A stretch of DNA of 64,000 nucleotides from contig JAWPHD010001431.1 of assembly GCA_037043455.1 (NCBI GenBank), positions 1 to 64,000 of the forward strand, given 5' to 3'. The translations under genes were made by a program, and so were the position numbers. The stretch's first letter is position 1. Each line of letters starts with the position of its first letter. This DNA is from Cyrtodaria siliqua. Lineage: Eukaryota > Mollusca > Bivalvia > Adapedonta > Hiatellidae. Positions 23,701 to 32,078 of the stretch are shown here, piece after piece. The notes under the pieces are model-generated. The model was given only the letters and a program-made list of their open reading frames with translations, searched no databases and was not told where the DNA came from.

Positions 23701-26700
23701 CTGGGAGTTGCTACAACTGATAGCGGAATGTGGAGCGGGATATCTTGCAACGGTATCTAGGCGACCACCAAGCAAAGAGAAATTAGAAGAGATTGAAAAT
23801 ATCAAAAACAAATACGCATGTCAAATAATCTCTGTTCAAACAGATATAACGGATCTAAAGCTTCTCAAAAAGGGACTTCAAGACATACAGTCTCAAATAG
23901 GAGATGCAGTGATAAAGGGTGTTTTCCACGGCGGTGCAGTCGTAAATGATATGTTGTTAAGCGGCATGACCGAAGAAGATGCTGAAAAACCACTGCTTCC
24001 GAAAATACTTGGAACGTGGAATCTACATGTTGCCACCAAAGACATTCCTCTCGATTTTTTTGTTATGCATTCTTCGATTGTTTCGATTCTCGGCAACCCA
24101 GGGCAGTGCAGCTATGCGGCAGGGAATTCCTTCCAAGACTCCTTTGCTCACTACCGTCGTAGCTTGGGAATGTGTGGACAGAGTATCAACTGGAGTACGC
24201 TTGCACTTGGAATGGCTTCAGAAAGCAAGGAACTCGAAAACAACTTTAGAAGTCAAGGATTTTACTATCTTAGCACAGAAGATGTCAAGAGCTGCTTCCT
24301 GAGGGCCATCATGACAAATCCACCACAGGTTGCGTTTGGTATTTTCGACTGGGGAAGATTAGAATTCCATCCCACTTTGAAAATGTATCCACATAAGTTT
24401 GTTAGGCTGCTCGATAAATACGGATCAAAGAACAATGGTTTCAGGAAGATGGATTCGAAGTATCATTTTGATTATGAAGAGTTCAACAAACTTGATTATG
24501 ATGGACGACGAGGCATGGTGTTGGATCTTATCAAGGCTATGGTAGTAGATTCATTTATCGTTGAGAACGATAGTTTAAATGAGGACGTCAGTTTTGTCAG
24601 TCTAGGAACAGATTCTATGGCTGCTATGAGTTTTACAAATTCAATATTTGAGGCTATACAGGTTCGAATACCTGTAGTGTTCTTGCTGTCAGATACAGCT
24701 ACAATTGGGACTGTGGCAACATATATCGTTGAAAACATCCAAGAAGGCATCACCGGTGGATCAGCAAACAGTTCAACTGAAGATTCCAAACAGCTTCTTG
24801 AGTTCCTTGGCGGAAATGTTACGTTCATGCAAAAAAGTTTGTTAAATGACTTCGTGAAGAATCCACATAGTCGAAATTTCATGCGTCAAGCGGACTACGA
24901 AGTCAAGGGTTTAAATCTTAAACCGAAGGATTGGAGGGTAATGTTGAACCACTTGCTGAAGATGAATCCGGAATTGCGTAGAGTTTACATACTAAACACA
25001 GAAATGGGTGCTTACGATTCTACATTGCTGCCAGTTGATGCCGTAGATGTGAACATGGAAATCGTACCATTTGATACTATCTGTAACGAAAACACCACAG
25101 ATGACAGAGACAAGGTGTTCTTTGATCTTACAAAAGACCTTCCAATACGATTCAAAATCGCATGCAAGAAAGACAAGACCCGCATGCGGATGTACATCCA
25201 TTCCGTGATATCCGACCTAAGTGGTGTCGCTATTCTGTTTCGTGACATTGGTTCTTACATGAAGCCATATATTTTGAACGAACCACTCCCGGAAAAGGAA
25301 ACACACATTGTACCAGCCGAAGCTGTGCGAATGTCCCTCTCTCCGAGAATGGCAGATATGAGACAATACTGGAAACATCAGTTAGCTCAGGATATAGAGC
25401 CATTTACATTTTCCGAAAATGATATTGACAAGGAACTGGATGAAAAGAACTGGTATCAAATTACCGAAAACGTTCCTTCGGATCTGATTGAGATGGTGTT
25501 GGCTTACACACAAAAGAGTGGAATGTCTCTTTACAACTTTATCATACCGATATACATGGTCCTATTGCACCAAAGAACAAAACTGGACAAAATACCACTG
25601 GTGACCAACGTCGACATGAGAGGTCATGTACCACAACTAAAGGCCTTTGTCACACGTTGTACGAATGCCATTCCAGTTATTGGTGACCTACGAAACATGG
25701 GGAAAGTAGGGGAATATTTAAAGAAGAGTTCCGATCGCTTACACACCATGACGCAGCAGAGCGGGTATCCGTATGTACTGATAGAAAACGAGATGCAAAC
25801 GGATAAGCTAAAGAAACATGTGGGGCGACATAGGTTGGTGATGGATAACATGGCGAATATGAACCAAACATTCAAACACAAGCGAGTGACAATAAAGCTG
25901 TCAAACGTCTTCCATACCAGATATGTCTACGAAACAACTCTTTACATTATGTATGATCTAAAACAGAACAAAGTGGCTCTGGAGTATGGTTACAATAGTG
26001 ATGCTGTTAAACATGAGGATGCCGCTACAGTACCTTCACAAATGATGGACCTAATGAGGGCGTTTATTGAACTCTCAGATGCAACCGTCGGTGATATTCT
26101 TGATGGCAACGTCATTACACCGAGTGTTCTCAATGATACGTCTAACTTTAACAAAAGAGAGTCAATGGGCATATTCACGAAAGAAGCAGAGGCACTGCGA
26201 ATAGAAAACATGGCAGATAAAAAGCAAACAGCTTATTTGAAAGACGAACATAATTTGAAGACTCAACAAAACACGAAGATGAAATTAAGAAAACTATCCC
26301 TCATGGACAAAATAATGAAAAGTGGAATGTCGGCACATACTGAGCTAGATGGGACCAGCGACAACAATGATTTCTTTGTCTTAAGAGAAGGTAAGTTGTC
26401 GTACCTTTTTATTTGTATATGTTTCTATAATTGATATGGTCACACGTTATGTATATGATAAAGTCGTTGCTTGTAAAGTGGATCTGATGAACCTCTTGTA
26501 CACGCGGTATTTTAAATGTGTAACTACGTTGTTGTTGTTTTAAATATATCCAGAAATAATTTGATTTATTAAGCAATAATTAAAACGTCATGGTTTCCAA
26601 TTTTCTAGTTCTTGTGTGGAATAGTTTTACTTTTAAATTAGAACACACATACTCCTCTAGCCCAGATATATATTTTGTATGCATTAATGCAAATGTTTGA

Positions 26701-27629
26701 CTCTTGTTTTCCTTTTCCAGACATACTGTTGAAACAAACTAGCCAGGGTTGGGATCATGCAGTTCATGTGACTCTTGCACGTGATAATTCCGCCAAGAAC
26801 AACAATGACCTAGTTCTACAGTGGCGGAAGACTAATAGTCGGTATAGGAGAAGCATAAACATCAATACTGTCTCTGAAGTGCATGTCAAGAAACTTAATG
26901 GTAAGCTATGTCAGCGTCGTTATTAATTATATAATTATAATATTTTCTTGTATATGAATTACATAAACGGAACGAATATAGATATAAAAATTGAACAGGA
27001 AAAGCAACATTCAAGGACGACAGTCAACCACAAACACACACAGAAACAAAGAACAAATTTAAAGATGAATTAAAGGCCAAATAAAACATCACAAACACAA
27101 AAGGGTTGACGATAGGGCTACCGCCTTAGAACGTCAGTGTCAAAAAAGGCCGCAGGGGGTTTAAACCCGGTTCTAGGGTGCAGCAAACCTCACACTTACC
27201 CTACTTCAACCCAATAAAACGGGACAGTGTAAATAAAGAAATCTTTGCGAAAAGTTTTTTCATCAGACTCCAATAGAAGAATGTCTTAACCTATTTTCCA
27301 CGGCTGGAAGTAAACACGAAGTTGTTAGCTTTAGTTTCCTTGTATTAAATACCTAATGTTTTTCGTTACATACACTTTGTTATATTGATTCAAATATTGA
27401 ATTGTCGTTTCTGTATTTGTCAAGTAACTTATGATAAGAATCGTGTTTAACTAATTCTCGAACTCCATTACCAGCTTGAGTAATACAAACACATATACAT
27501 GTTAATGCAATTTAATTATAATCGGAATAAAAATAATGAAAATTGCAGATTTGACATTTGACAACTCACAATTATTATAACGTCTTAACAGGAACGGTGT
27601 TCTCCACAGTTGGAAAAGTGTGGAGTTAG
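14509..27629 (+). CDS. animal FAS-like polyketide synthase with C-terminal condensation-like domain (8 coding exons)
   Basis: Joined exons are 14509-14717, 16500-16660, 16826-17029, 17495-17676, 18214-18388, 19203-26390, 26721-26900 and, tentatively, 27592-27629. All junctions are GT-AG and phase-consistent, giving about 2778 residues. Domains by residue: KS 5-440 (Cys175, His310, His405), AT 590-900 (Ser678 in GQSVG, His787), DH 975-1220 (His986, Asp1149), structural KR 1230-1480, degenerate ER 1495-1740, KR 1795-2000 (GGLTGLG; Ser1935, Tyr1948, Asn1952), ACP 2070-2150 (Ser2115 in LGTDSM), condensation-like 2180-2600 (His2310, Asp2315), PH-like 2707-end. No methyltransferase or thioesterase was recognised. 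The family chain-extends acyl units on a cytosolic megasynthase. From the domains I infer alternating reduction and dehydration without enoyl reduction in cis, so a polyene-type product is possible. Substrate and product are unknown. A bacterial PKS is excluded by the introns. Confidence 0.9.
14921..15061. repeat. foldback element in PKS intron 1
   Basis: Arms 14921-14974 and 15002-15061 are near-perfect inverted copies (both contain atggactgggcagtcagac or its complement), separated by about 27 bases. Likely a small foldback/MITE. Confidence 0.7.
15094..15943. repeat. 29-bp minisatellite in PKS intron 1
   Basis: About 29 copies of a unit made of cagagttgtaatttacga plus tgtgactgcgt. Two main variants alternate (actgcg and acttcg), with a few truncated units near 15200-15310. 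It lies wholly inside intron 1 (14718-16499). Confidence 0.95.
16182..16233. repeat. short hairpin in PKS intron 1
   Basis: 21-bp arms (16182-16202 and 16213-16233, core atcctgcaatg / cattgcaggat), one mismatch, 10-base loop. Confidence 0.6.
16500..16660 (+). CDS. PKS exon 2: KS middle part
   Basis: The acceptor is ctttgaag at 16498-16499. Joining in phase 2 gives ...SK-HDEWDSRLFGVSENEA and the KS signature RIDPQQRYVLECTHMAMEDG. The donor is ATAG|gtaact, phase 1. The frame only opens if this acceptor is used, since the same frame has a TGA just upstream; this supports the join. Confidence 0.85.
16826..17029 (+). CDS. PKS exon 3: KS active-site cysteine
   Basis: Encodes VMNDDYKVLA to QAIRTG with the KS nucleophile motif DTACSSS (Cys codon 16978-16980, residue 175). 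Acceptor tttag at 16824-16825, donor gttagc, phase 1 in and out. Intron 2 before it is only 165 bp. Confidence 0.92.
17030..17494. other. PKS intron 3 with an old repeat remnant
   Basis: Contains a diverged piece (about 17175-17420) with gtccgtcgtctgtc-like and ttggcaaagttatgcccc motifs. These resemble the GGACGGAC-ended repeats elsewhere in the window, inverted. Confidence 0.35.
17495..17676 (+). CDS. PKS exon 4: KS, GEGCG segment
   Basis: Encodes DCEMAICGGVSSI, RARMMSPTGQCQTF and DGYARGEGCGVVMLK, the standard KS block after the active-site cysteine. Acceptor tgtag, donor AAAGG|gtaccc; phase 1 in, phase 0 out. Confidence 0.92.
17868..17935. repeat. (GTT/GCT)n microsatellite in PKS intron 4
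   Basis: Imperfect trinucleotide run of ttg with gct interruptions within intron 4 (17677-18213). Confidence 0.8.
18214..18388 (+). CDS. PKS exon 5: KS up to first catalytic histidine
   Basis: Encodes ALKDGNKIWGILKTGTNQDG through LQYIETHG, with the first catalytic His at codon 18385-18387 (residue 310). Acceptor tttttatcag, donor CATG|gtatga; phase 0 in, phase 1 out. Confidence 0.92.
18463..18742 (+). repeat. dispersed repeat R1, copy 2, inside PKS intron 5
   Basis: Matches 6555-6760 in inverted orientation over most of its length, with about 80 extra bases near 18560-18640. Intron 5 (18389-19202) holds nothing else recognisable. Confidence 0.6.
19203..26390 (+). CDS. PKS exon 6: giant exon, end of KS through condensation-like domain
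   Basis: 7188 bases without a stop in frame, from TGTPIGDPTE (completing the KS THG-TGT motif) to VLRE. It begins after acceptor AG 19201-19202 and ends at donor gtaagt (26391), phase 1 at both ends. It carries the KS second His (405), AT, DH, structural KR, degenerate ER, KR, ACP and condensation-like domain. The frame is open further upstream than the first in-frame GTG/ATG, so its 5' limit is set by the splice site. Confidence 0.93.
19245..19440 (+). other. acidic/Ser-rich insertion between KS catalytic histidines
   Basis: Residues about 325-385 (core RRFSEFSVDSGRDSVTETLS) separate His310 and His405 by 95 residues. Animal FAS has 38 between the equivalent histidines (His293 and His331 in the mammalian enzyme). 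The insert is rich in Ser, Asp and Glu and likely a surface loop. Confidence 0.7.
20035..20960 (+). other. AT (acyltransferase) domain
   Basis: Opens with ITFVFCGVGTTWNGM, carries the nucleophile elbow IGQSVGEVAAAY (Ser678, codon 20303-20305) and CAYHSHH (His787). It loads the extender acyl group onto ACP. Specificity is not readable with confidence. Confidence 0.9.
21170..21930 (+). other. DH (dehydratase) domain, altered motif
   Basis: The double hot-dog N-terminal motif reads DHYFQNSILVPGAT: His986 and the Pro are kept, but the Gly of HxxxGxxxxP is Asn. The second-half motif HPSVIDAMFQ keeps Asp1149. Probably active, but the Gly change leaves some doubt. Confidence 0.8.
21960..22660 (+). 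other. structural (non-catalytic) KR subdomain
   Basis: Starts with LVYDTTWNEL, as the KR structural half does after DH. It also has the AELWGMVRSAMGE segment typical of that fold. It precedes the ER, as in FAS. Confidence 0.65.
22755..23500 (+). other. degenerate enoylreductase (ER0)
   Basis: The medium-chain reductase fold is recognisable (VPSKCTFDIGSLPVY matches the ER segment before the nucleotide site). Where the Gly-rich NADPH loop should be it reads VLVIVDDESSVQCQL. The domain is likely inactive but structurally retained. Confidence 0.65.
23640..24370 (+). other. KR (ketoreductase) catalytic domain
   Basis: Rossmann motif VGGLTGLGWEL (23678 onward) and catalytic HSSIVSILGNPGQCSYAAGN with Ser1935, Tyr1948 and Asn1952 in correct spacing. 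Predicted active. Confidence 0.92.
24490..24740 (+). other. ACP (acyl carrier) domain
   Basis: Phosphopantetheine site SLGTDSMAAM with Ser2115 (codon 24614-24616). One ACP only. Confidence 0.92.
24815..26065 (+). other. condensation-like domain (CoA-dependent acyltransferase superfamily)
   Basis: About 420 residues directly after the ACP. The active-site motif reads IHSVISDLSG where NRPS condensation domains have HHxxxDG: the second His (2310) and Asp (2315) are kept, the first His and the Gly are not. Supporting blocks: HLLKMNPELRRV at the N-terminus, MRQYWKHQLA between lobes, VTNVDMRGHVPQL and TNAIP in the second lobe. It may release the chain onto an amine, alcohol or thiol acceptor. A non-catalytic or carnitine-acyltransferase-like role is the alternative. 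Confidence 0.75.
26721..26900 (+). CDS. PKS exon 7: C-terminal PH-like segment
   Basis: Acceptor ttttccag, donor AATG|gtaagc, phase 1 in and out. Encodes GWDHAVHVTLARDN ... LVLQWRKTNSRYRRS ININTVSEVHV. The pattern W-K-x-RRSI...VSEV resembles the middle strands of phospholipase C-type PH domains. Only a partial domain fits, so membrane binding is a guess. Confidence 0.7.
26901..27591. other. PKS intron 7, holding an old repeat
   Basis: Bases about 27040-27260 carry, on the minus strand, a cctagaaccgggtttaaac motif and a ggcggtagccctat block. From general knowledge this resembles a common mollusc repeat. The rest is AT-rich. Confidence 0.4.
27592..27629 (+). CDS. candidate last PKS exon and stop
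   Basis: After acceptor aacag (27590-27591), phase 1 joining gives LNG-TVFSTVGKVWS then TAG (27627-27629). The G-T-VF pattern fits the continuation of a PLC-type PH strand, and a polyadenylation signal follows 21 bases later. The exon is very short and the acceptor weak, so another terminal exon is possible. Confidence 0.4.
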
Positions 27630-27649
27630 ATGTACACGTGTATTAACCA

Positions 27650-27655
27650 AATAAA
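27650..27655 (+). terminator. candidate polyadenylation signal of the PKS gene
   Basis: AATAAA 21 bases after the candidate stop, followed by a T/G-rich tgtattgttgatctgt stretch near 27669. Confidence 0.4.
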
Positions 27656-27829
27656 TTATAACCACGCATGTATTGTTGATCTGTAGGGTCGTTCGGCATT
27701 CTGATGATGACATCAAAGGGTTTGCTGGTGCTAAAATCTCCTTCTCAGGACCTGGCCACCCAGTGGCTGAACACTCTTAAGACAGCTGTGGAAGTCCGAG
27801 GACGTGGAGACGATGGCGCATTGGTGTCG

Positions 27830-28045
27830 CATTTGTAGCTGCTGTCGGGTAGACAATTGCTATAGATAGCTGTGGATGACTGAGGGGATGGAACCAGCCG
27901 CCGGCGTATTTGTGTCGCATTTGTAGCTGATGTCGGATAGACAACTGCTATAGATAGCTGTGGATGCCTGAGGATTTGGAACCAGCCGACGGCGTATTTG
28001 TGGCGCATTTGTAGTTGCTGGCGGGTATAACAGACTGTTCTAGAT
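27830..28045. repeat. 88-bp tandem repeat, about 2.5 copies
   Basis: Units begin with atttgtagctgctgtcggg and contain ctatagatagctgtggat and ggaaccagccg. The array lies just 3' of the PKS gene. Confidence 0.75.
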
Positions 28046-28560
28046 AACTGACGGAGCATCAATTCAGCATACAGAGCCCCATTGACTAATCGACAATCAC
28101 GGCCACATTTGATGTTCTGGCAAATATGTATGATTGCGTAAATATGTATGATTGCGTATGGAAATGCTTACTCGTGCTCCAGTTAATTCATAAAATGTGT
28201 GTGAACATGCTGGTGATTGGGTGAGAGCTGTATACATGTGTTACTGGATAATATATGAAGACATATGTTTAAAGTTGTTTCAGTATAGTTTCCTGGTGTG
28301 TGAGTATGATTGTAATCCCCACATCACATGATGTGAGGGTTTTGATTGCCTGGCGGTAAAATGCAGTTGCTGTTATAAATATGTATGTGTGTATTGCGTG
28401 AATGCACTGTTTAATTATAAGGAATAAGATGTGCTGCCACATTGTTCATGATATTACAATACTTTATTCAACAAATTACCATATGTTACGTCATTGGTTT
28501 GAAAAACATCAGTAGAATGCTCTATGTGGTATTTGTAAGTGATATAAGCAACTGTTCTGA
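28046..28560. other. intergenic, nothing recognised
   Basis: AT-rich; only a short duplication (aatatgtatgattgcgta twice near 28122-28160). Confidence 0.4.
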
Positions 28561-28604
28561 GCATGACACACTACAGCACCTACATGCTGTTATTGTACAT
28601 ATTT

Positions 28605-30010
28605 TATATAGTATTGCTGCTAGTGTACATGTTGTATGTATTAATGCTGCTAGTGTACGTGGTGTATGTATTAATGCTTCTAGTGTACATGGTGTATGTA
28701 TTGATGCTGCTAGTGTACATGGTGTATGTATTAATGCTTCTAGTGTACATGGTGTATGTATTGATGCTGCTAGTGTACATGGTGTATGTATTAATACTGC
28801 CAGTGTACATAATGTATGTATTAATGCTTCTAGTGTACATGGTGTATGTATTGATGCTGCTAGTGTACATGGTGTATGTATTAATGCTGCCAGTGTACAT
28901 GGTGTATGTATTAATGCGTCTAGTGTACATAATGTATGTATTAATGCTGCTAGTGTACATGGTGTATGTATTAATGCTTCTAGTGTACATGGTGTATGTA
29001 TTAATGCTGCTAGTGTACATGATGTATGTATTAACGCTGTTAATGTGCATGATGTATGTATTAATACTGCTAGTGTACATGGTGTATGTATAAATGCTGC
29101 TAGTGTACATAATGTATGTATTAATGCTTCTAGTGTACACGGTGTATGTATTAATGCTGCTAGTGTACACGGTGTATGTATTGATGCTGCTAGTGTACAT
29201 GGTGTATGTATTAATACTGCCAGTGTACATGATGTATGTATTAACGCTGTTAATGTGCATGATGTATGTATAAATGCTGCTAGTGTACATAATGTATGTA
29301 TTAATGCTGCTAGTGTACACGGTGTATGTATTAATACTGCTAGTGTACATGGTGTATGTATTAATGCTGCCAGTGTACATGATGTATGTATTAATGCTGT
29401 TAATGTGCATGATGTATGTATAAATGCTGCTAGTGTACATAATGTATGTATTAATGCTGCTAGTGTACACGGTGTATGTAGTAATGCTGCTAGTGTACAC
29501 GGTGTATGTATTAATGCTGCTAGTGTACACGGTGTATGTATTAATGCTGCTAGTGTACACGGTGTATGTATTAATGCTGCTAGTGTACACGGTGTATGTA
29601 TTAATGCTGCTAGTACACGTGGTGTATGTATTAATGCTGCTAGTACACGTGGTGTATGTATTAATGATACTAGTATGCGTGGTGTATGTATTAATACTGC
29701 TAGTGTACATGATGTATGTAACAATGCTGCTAGTGTGGTGTATGTATATTAATGCTGCAAGGTGTATGTATTAATGCTTCTAGTGTACATGGTGTATTCT
29801 TCAATGCTGCTATTGTGCATGGCGTGTGCTGCAATGCTGCTATTGTACAGCGTGTATGTATTAATGCTTCTAATGTACATGGTGTATACTTCAATGCTGC
29901 TATTATTCACGGCGTATGCTTCAATGCTGCTATTGTACATGAGTTATGTTTAAATGCTGATATTGGACATGATTTATGTTTAAATGCTGATATTGGACAT
30001 GATTTACGAA
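28605..30010. repeat. 30-bp minisatellite with open frames on both strands
   Basis: About 45 copies of a unit tagtgtacatggtgtatg plus tattaatgctgc. Because 30 is a multiple of three and the unit lacks stops in several frames, long frames of 10-residue repeats appear on both strands (up to about 436 codons). There is no non-repetitive flank, signal peptide or splice context, so this is called as satellite, not gene. Units after 29750 are more diverged. Confidence 0.92.
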
Positions 30011-30273
30011 AAGTTTGAAGAATCTGAAATTTCACATTAATGATAGTTAAAGATTTAACAAGGAAGGTGTTAATTAAACACGAGAATATGGTATTAATCT
30101 ATAATCAATGGGTTTGCCTAAAGGGTAACATGTTTTGTTGATACAGTATTTCATACATTAGATGCAGTATAGAGCAGATATATAATTGATGTATTCTTCA
30201 ACGTTTATACTCCTGTAGTTTGTGTTTAAATAACATAAATGGGGTTTTACGTCCTGTTCAACACATGGCAAGC

Positions 30274-30734
30274 TATAGCAGAGATCTAAAAAGTAGAGAT
30301 TGGGCACTTATTACATCTCACATTATCTCGTATGACACAAATAAACACTGCATAATCTCGTTCTTCATCATCTCTTCTTGTATTTAATACAGAAAGAATA
30401 TAATAATATCATTGCACTCGGAATAGTATTCTCTTTGAGACCAGTTGCAGACTGCTATTATCAAAGAAGATAAATTGTATACAGTTTTAAGTTTGAGCAA
30501 AACTACAACAACAACAGGAAGTAGCAAAATATGCCCTGTTCAGACTTTTTATAATGTGTTGCGACATTTTCAGTAAACATAGAAATATTTTGAAATGTAC
30601 CAGTTGCAGGTCTTTCTTTATGTAATTGTCAGTTTTTATACATTTACAAATGAAAGTGCATACGTTAAATTACTAGCATTTCCTTTTTAAAAGAGAAAGT
30701 ATCCTATCTCTACTTTTTAGATCTCTGGTTATAG
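30274..30734. mobile_element. MITE with 21-bp or longer terminal inverted repeats
   Basis: agagatctaaaaagtagaga at 30280-30299 recurs inverted at 30707-30726, with tata flanks extending both ends. The 400-bp interior is AT-rich and non-coding. Confidence 0.6.
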
Positions 30735-30847
30735 TAAGGTAGCGACCTATATCGCATTTTGATGTTAGTGAGTTATTTGATTACCGTTCGCTGTATAAGC
30801 TTAGTAAAAAAAATATATATACTATTTCTCACATGTATACTGTTATA

Positions 30848-31015
30848 TTGTGAATCACGTGACAGTGTGTACATTTGTAATGTATATCACGTGACGGTGT
30901 GTGTTCATTTATAATGTATATCACGTAGCGGTGTGTGTATATAATGTATATCACGTGACAGTGCGTACATGTGTAATGTATATCACGTAACATTGTGTAA
31001 ACATTTATAATGTAC
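30848..31015. repeat. about 40-bp tandem repeat containing CACGTG
   Basis: Four to five units of tatatcacgtgacagtgtgt plus acatttataatg. Three units keep the palindrome CACGTG (an E-box sequence); two are mutated to cacgta. Confidence 0.7.
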
Positions 31016-31899
31016 GTACATACTTACGTGCGTGTGTGCGTAATTATATTCGTATATGTGTGTGCTTTGAGCATGCATTGTATGGATATATTATAGGGAA
31101 GTCAACAAAACACTTAAATATTAAGATATACAACTATTAGAAGATAACCATGTTGGTAATAAAAAAAAATTGAATTGTTCGGTAATAATATATTTACAAA
31201 TTAAAATATGTAGCAATGAAACTATGTTTTTTTTGTATTTAGTCTTTCCGAGGGGACCTTGAACATGCCCTTTTGTTTTACATATAGGCTATGTATTCGG
31301 TCCTAACGAATGGTAGCGCTTGTGTAAATGTTTGCAAAACAAATTTATTATTAAACAAAATAATTATAAGTATCTATGACTGATCAATTGTTCTCCTCTT
31401 CTTGCAAATTAGAAATTATACCTTTGCAAGCGCCTTCTATATTGTATAGATGTGGATGCGCCGCTACATATCAGTTTGTCTATATAATTATCTTCATCAT
31501 CCATTCGGCCAGTAATCCATTAATCTGATAATACGTGGTTGTGATAAATATGTCCTTCGACACAATATTTCTTTAATGTGCCGATAGCATCCATCAATTA
31601 ATTATTAACAAACAAAATACAAGCAAAGCAACGACATCAAGTTTCCAACTTTATTAAACATTCAATTGACAATTTTCAAAATTCCATTAGCCATAGGGAT
31701 ACATATAAATGGCTGACATTCAATATTACAAAACACACTATTACAAACAACTGTTTAATAACAATACACAAAAACATATACCAGATATAACCAACTTACA
31801 TTTTGCACTAAACATTGACTAATTAATCAACAATGGAGAATGTTTTTAATATATTTTTTACGTTCTGCATCATATATATAAACTAGTGCGTTTTTGATA
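31016..31899. other. intergenic, nothing recognised
   Basis: AT-rich sequence without open frames or clear repeats. Confidence 0.4.
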
Positions 31900-32078
31900 A
31901 AAGTCAAATCGTACTCATTATTTTGGTCGAATCGTACTCATTATTTTGGTCAAATCGTGCTACAGAGTGATTTGACCTTCCATGAGTAAGATTTGACCAA
32001 AAAGTGAGAGTGAATTGACCAAAATAGTACGATTTGACCTGAGTACGATTTGATTTAAGTACGATTTGACCAGGAAGC
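31900..32078. repeat. clustered direct and inverted copies of a 20-bp motif
   Basis: tcaaatcgtactcattatt-type motifs occur in direct order (31905-31960) and then inverted (acgatttgacc, 31985-32072). Confidence 0.55.

Noticed and set aside
24815..26065. Thioesterase at the PKS C-terminus
   Set aside because: No GxSxG elbow or Ser-His-Asp layout; the HSVISD motif and the surrounding blocks fit the condensation family.
19385..26434. Bacterial-style single-ORF PKS acquired by transfer
   Set aside because: The frame continues upstream through a splice acceptor into KS exons and ends at a splice donor; the gene is spliced and animal-like.
28442..29752. 436-codon plus-strand open frame of 10-residue repeats
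   Set aside because: Lies in a 30-bp minisatellite. Other frames and the other strand are equally open, and there is no unique domain or splice context.
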